Shown piece after piece: positions 8,735-9,360 of a DNA stretch of 9,360 bases. How positions within the stretch are numbered: position 1 is the stretch's first letter; each line of letters begins with the position of its first letter. The notes beneath the pieces were generated by a model. It saw nothing but the letters and a program-made list of their open reading frames with translations, ran no database searches and had not been told where the DNA came from. Source of the stretch: Methanobacterium sp. (GTDB taxonomy: Archaea; Methanobacteriota; Methanobacteria; Methanobacteriales; Methanobacteriaceae); NCBI GenBank assembly GCA_028700095.1, contig JAQVTJ010000062.1, positions 1 through 9,360 of the forward strand. The letters run 5' to 3'. The position numbers and the translations under genes were made by a program.

Positions 8735-8758
8735 TTTAGATGGTCCGTCCATTCTAAA
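8735..8758. repeat. bulged hairpin in the intergenic region
   Basis: TTTAGATGG (8735-8743), loop TCCGT, then CCATTCTAAA (8749-8758) gives nine pairs with one bulged T. It has more G-C pairs than its surroundings and is followed by AATATAATTTTTAAA. It could be the end of a short transcript, a protein site or chance. Confidence 0.35.
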
Positions 8759-9127
8759 AATATAATTTTTAAATGTTTCGAACTTTAAAATTTCATAATA
8801 TATGGTCTTTGTTTCAAATAAAAAGGAAGATTCAAAATGTTAAAATTTAATCAATAAACGACCCTTTGGAAAGCGCCTTAAAATCTAATTGAAGAATTTT
8901 AATATTTATAAAATCCATTTAAAGAAATATAATTTTGTATTTTTAGAGGGGAAATATGGTTTACCGCTGAGTTGAAGTAAATCAATTATTAAATGACTCC
9001 ACTTTTTCCAAATTTTCTAAGATCCTCCATCAGTTATATGGATTAATATAATACCAAGTTAACAATGTTAATTTAGTGTTTTATTAGGCATTTTTAAATA
9101 AAACAAAATATAGAAATGACTTATAGA

Positions 9128-9135
9128 TATATAAA
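9128..9135 (+). promoter_or_regulatory. TATA box of sufC
   Basis: TATATAAA at 9128-9135 is a good archaeal TATA box. A start point about 25 bases downstream would fall near 9157, only a few bases before the candidate TTG (9160) or GTG (9163) start codons. That points to a leaderless or nearly leaderless message. Confidence 0.5.
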
Positions 9136-9162
9136 AAAAAATTTATTTAAAATAAAAAGTTG

Positions 9163-9360
9163 GTGGTTAGACTGCTGCTTGAAATAACAGATCTTGCTGT
9201 AGAAGTTAATGAAAAAGAAATATTAAAAGATATAGACTTATACATCGATAAAGGCGAAACACATGTACTATTAGGTCCAAATGGAAGTGGAAAAAGCACT
9301 CTTTTCATGTCCATGTTAGGATTTCCTAAATATAAAATTACAAAAGGCGAAATAATCTTC
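9163..9360 (+). CDS. sufC: Fe-S cluster assembly ATPase SufC (partial, 3' end outside window)
   Basis: N-terminal 66 codons of an ABC-type ATPase. After the opening LLLEITDLAVEV comes KEILKDIDLYIDKGETHVLL, then the Walker A motif LGPNGSGKST and LFMSMLGFPKYKITKGEIIF. The GETHVLLGPNGSGKST context and the GFPKYKITKG stretch are typical of SufC, which powers the SufBCD scaffold for iron-sulfur cluster assembly in the cytoplasm; a sufB/D gene would be expected downstream. Walker B and signature motifs lie beyond the window. The start is uncertain: an in-frame TAA ends at 9150 and no ATG follows it before the conserved region, so GTG 9163 (called here), TTG 9160 or CTG 9172/9175 are the options. 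Confidence 0.82.
   Translation, partial: MVRLLLEITDLAVEVNEKEILKDIDLYIDKGETHVLLGPNGSGKSTLFMSMLGFPKYKITKGEIIF

Larger units (their letters stand above)
8433..9120. other. gene-poor intergenic region, mvhD to sufC
   Basis: This stretch, part of about 800 bases without a gene, has stops in all frames at short intervals and no open frame of useful length on either strand. It holds the mvh promoter at its left end and the sufC promoter at its right end. In the middle are one bulged hairpin (8735-8758), two patches richer in G and C (about 8859-8877 and 8948-8971), and a four-codon frame with a good ribosome-binding site (8956-8970). No tRNA, rRNA, clear box C/D RNA, insertion-sequence ends or long repeats were seen. 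It could hide a small RNA or be the residue of a decayed gene. Confidence 0.5.

Noticed and set aside
8968..8970. TGA read as selenocysteine
   Set aside because: The codon context is not a known selenoprotein, no SECIS-like element was seen, and the hydrogenase here uses cysteine at all expected sites.
9018..9042. CTGATGGA-like box C/D RNA motif on the minus strand
   Set aside because: Only one degenerate C-like box was found, without matching D, C' and D' boxes at suitable spacing.

Overview
This window looks like a piece of the chromosome of a hydrogenotrophic methanogen of the order Methanobacteriales. The base composition is very AT-rich, which fits Methanosphaera or a mesophilic Methanobrevibacter, but the genus cannot be fixed from sequence alone. 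The evidence is an mvhDGAB operon (F420-non-reducing [NiFe] hydrogenase with a polyferredoxin), archaeal housekeeping genes (KEOPS subunit Pcc1, long FKBP isomerase, SufC), GGAGG/GGTGA ribosome-binding sites and TATA-type promoters.

Layout. Positions 1-289 (+) hold a possible 3' tail of an unidentified gene, then pcc1. A convergent intergenic region (290-418) carries a palindrome and T tracts. From 2364 down to 419 (-) runs a two-gene unit: a TTG-started HIGH-type nucleotidyltransferase resembling TmcAL/YlbM, overlapping by 10 nt a long SlyD-like FKBP prolyl isomerase with an acidic tail. A short divergent promoter region separates it from pyrC (dihydroorotase, +, true start at 2495). Next is a 59-codon gene (3965-4144, +) that matches the small CooT-type nickel-binding family. 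It converges on the mvh operon, which runs on the minus strand from 8356 to 4311 as mvhD-mvhG-mvhA-mvhB with tight spacing and good ribosome-binding sites throughout. About 800 bases without a convincing gene follow (8357-9162). The window ends inside the start of an ABC ATPase of SufC type (+).

How the genes work together. In Methanobacteriales, MvhAGD splits H2 and passes electrons through MvhD to heterodisulfide reductase HdrABC, where flavin-based bifurcation reduces ferredoxin and CoM-S-S-CoB. MvhB is a multi-cluster electron carrier made from the same operon. Two neighbours serve metal supply: the CooT-like protein (nickel, by family) and SufC (Fe-S cluster assembly). Both would be needed for a nickel- and iron-sulfur-rich complex, but a functional link is inference. 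The other genes (pcc1, FKBP, nucleotidyltransferase, pyrC) are housekeeping.

The points most worth a second look are the CooT-like gene beside a nickel hydrogenase operon, a terminator-like hairpin flanked by direct repeats in the mvh leader, a palindromic core shared by two intergenic regions, and an MvhB cluster motif that lacks one cysteine. I see no strong sign of an entirely new multi-gene system. There are no CRISPR arrays, tRNA or rRNA genes, and no intact mobile element.
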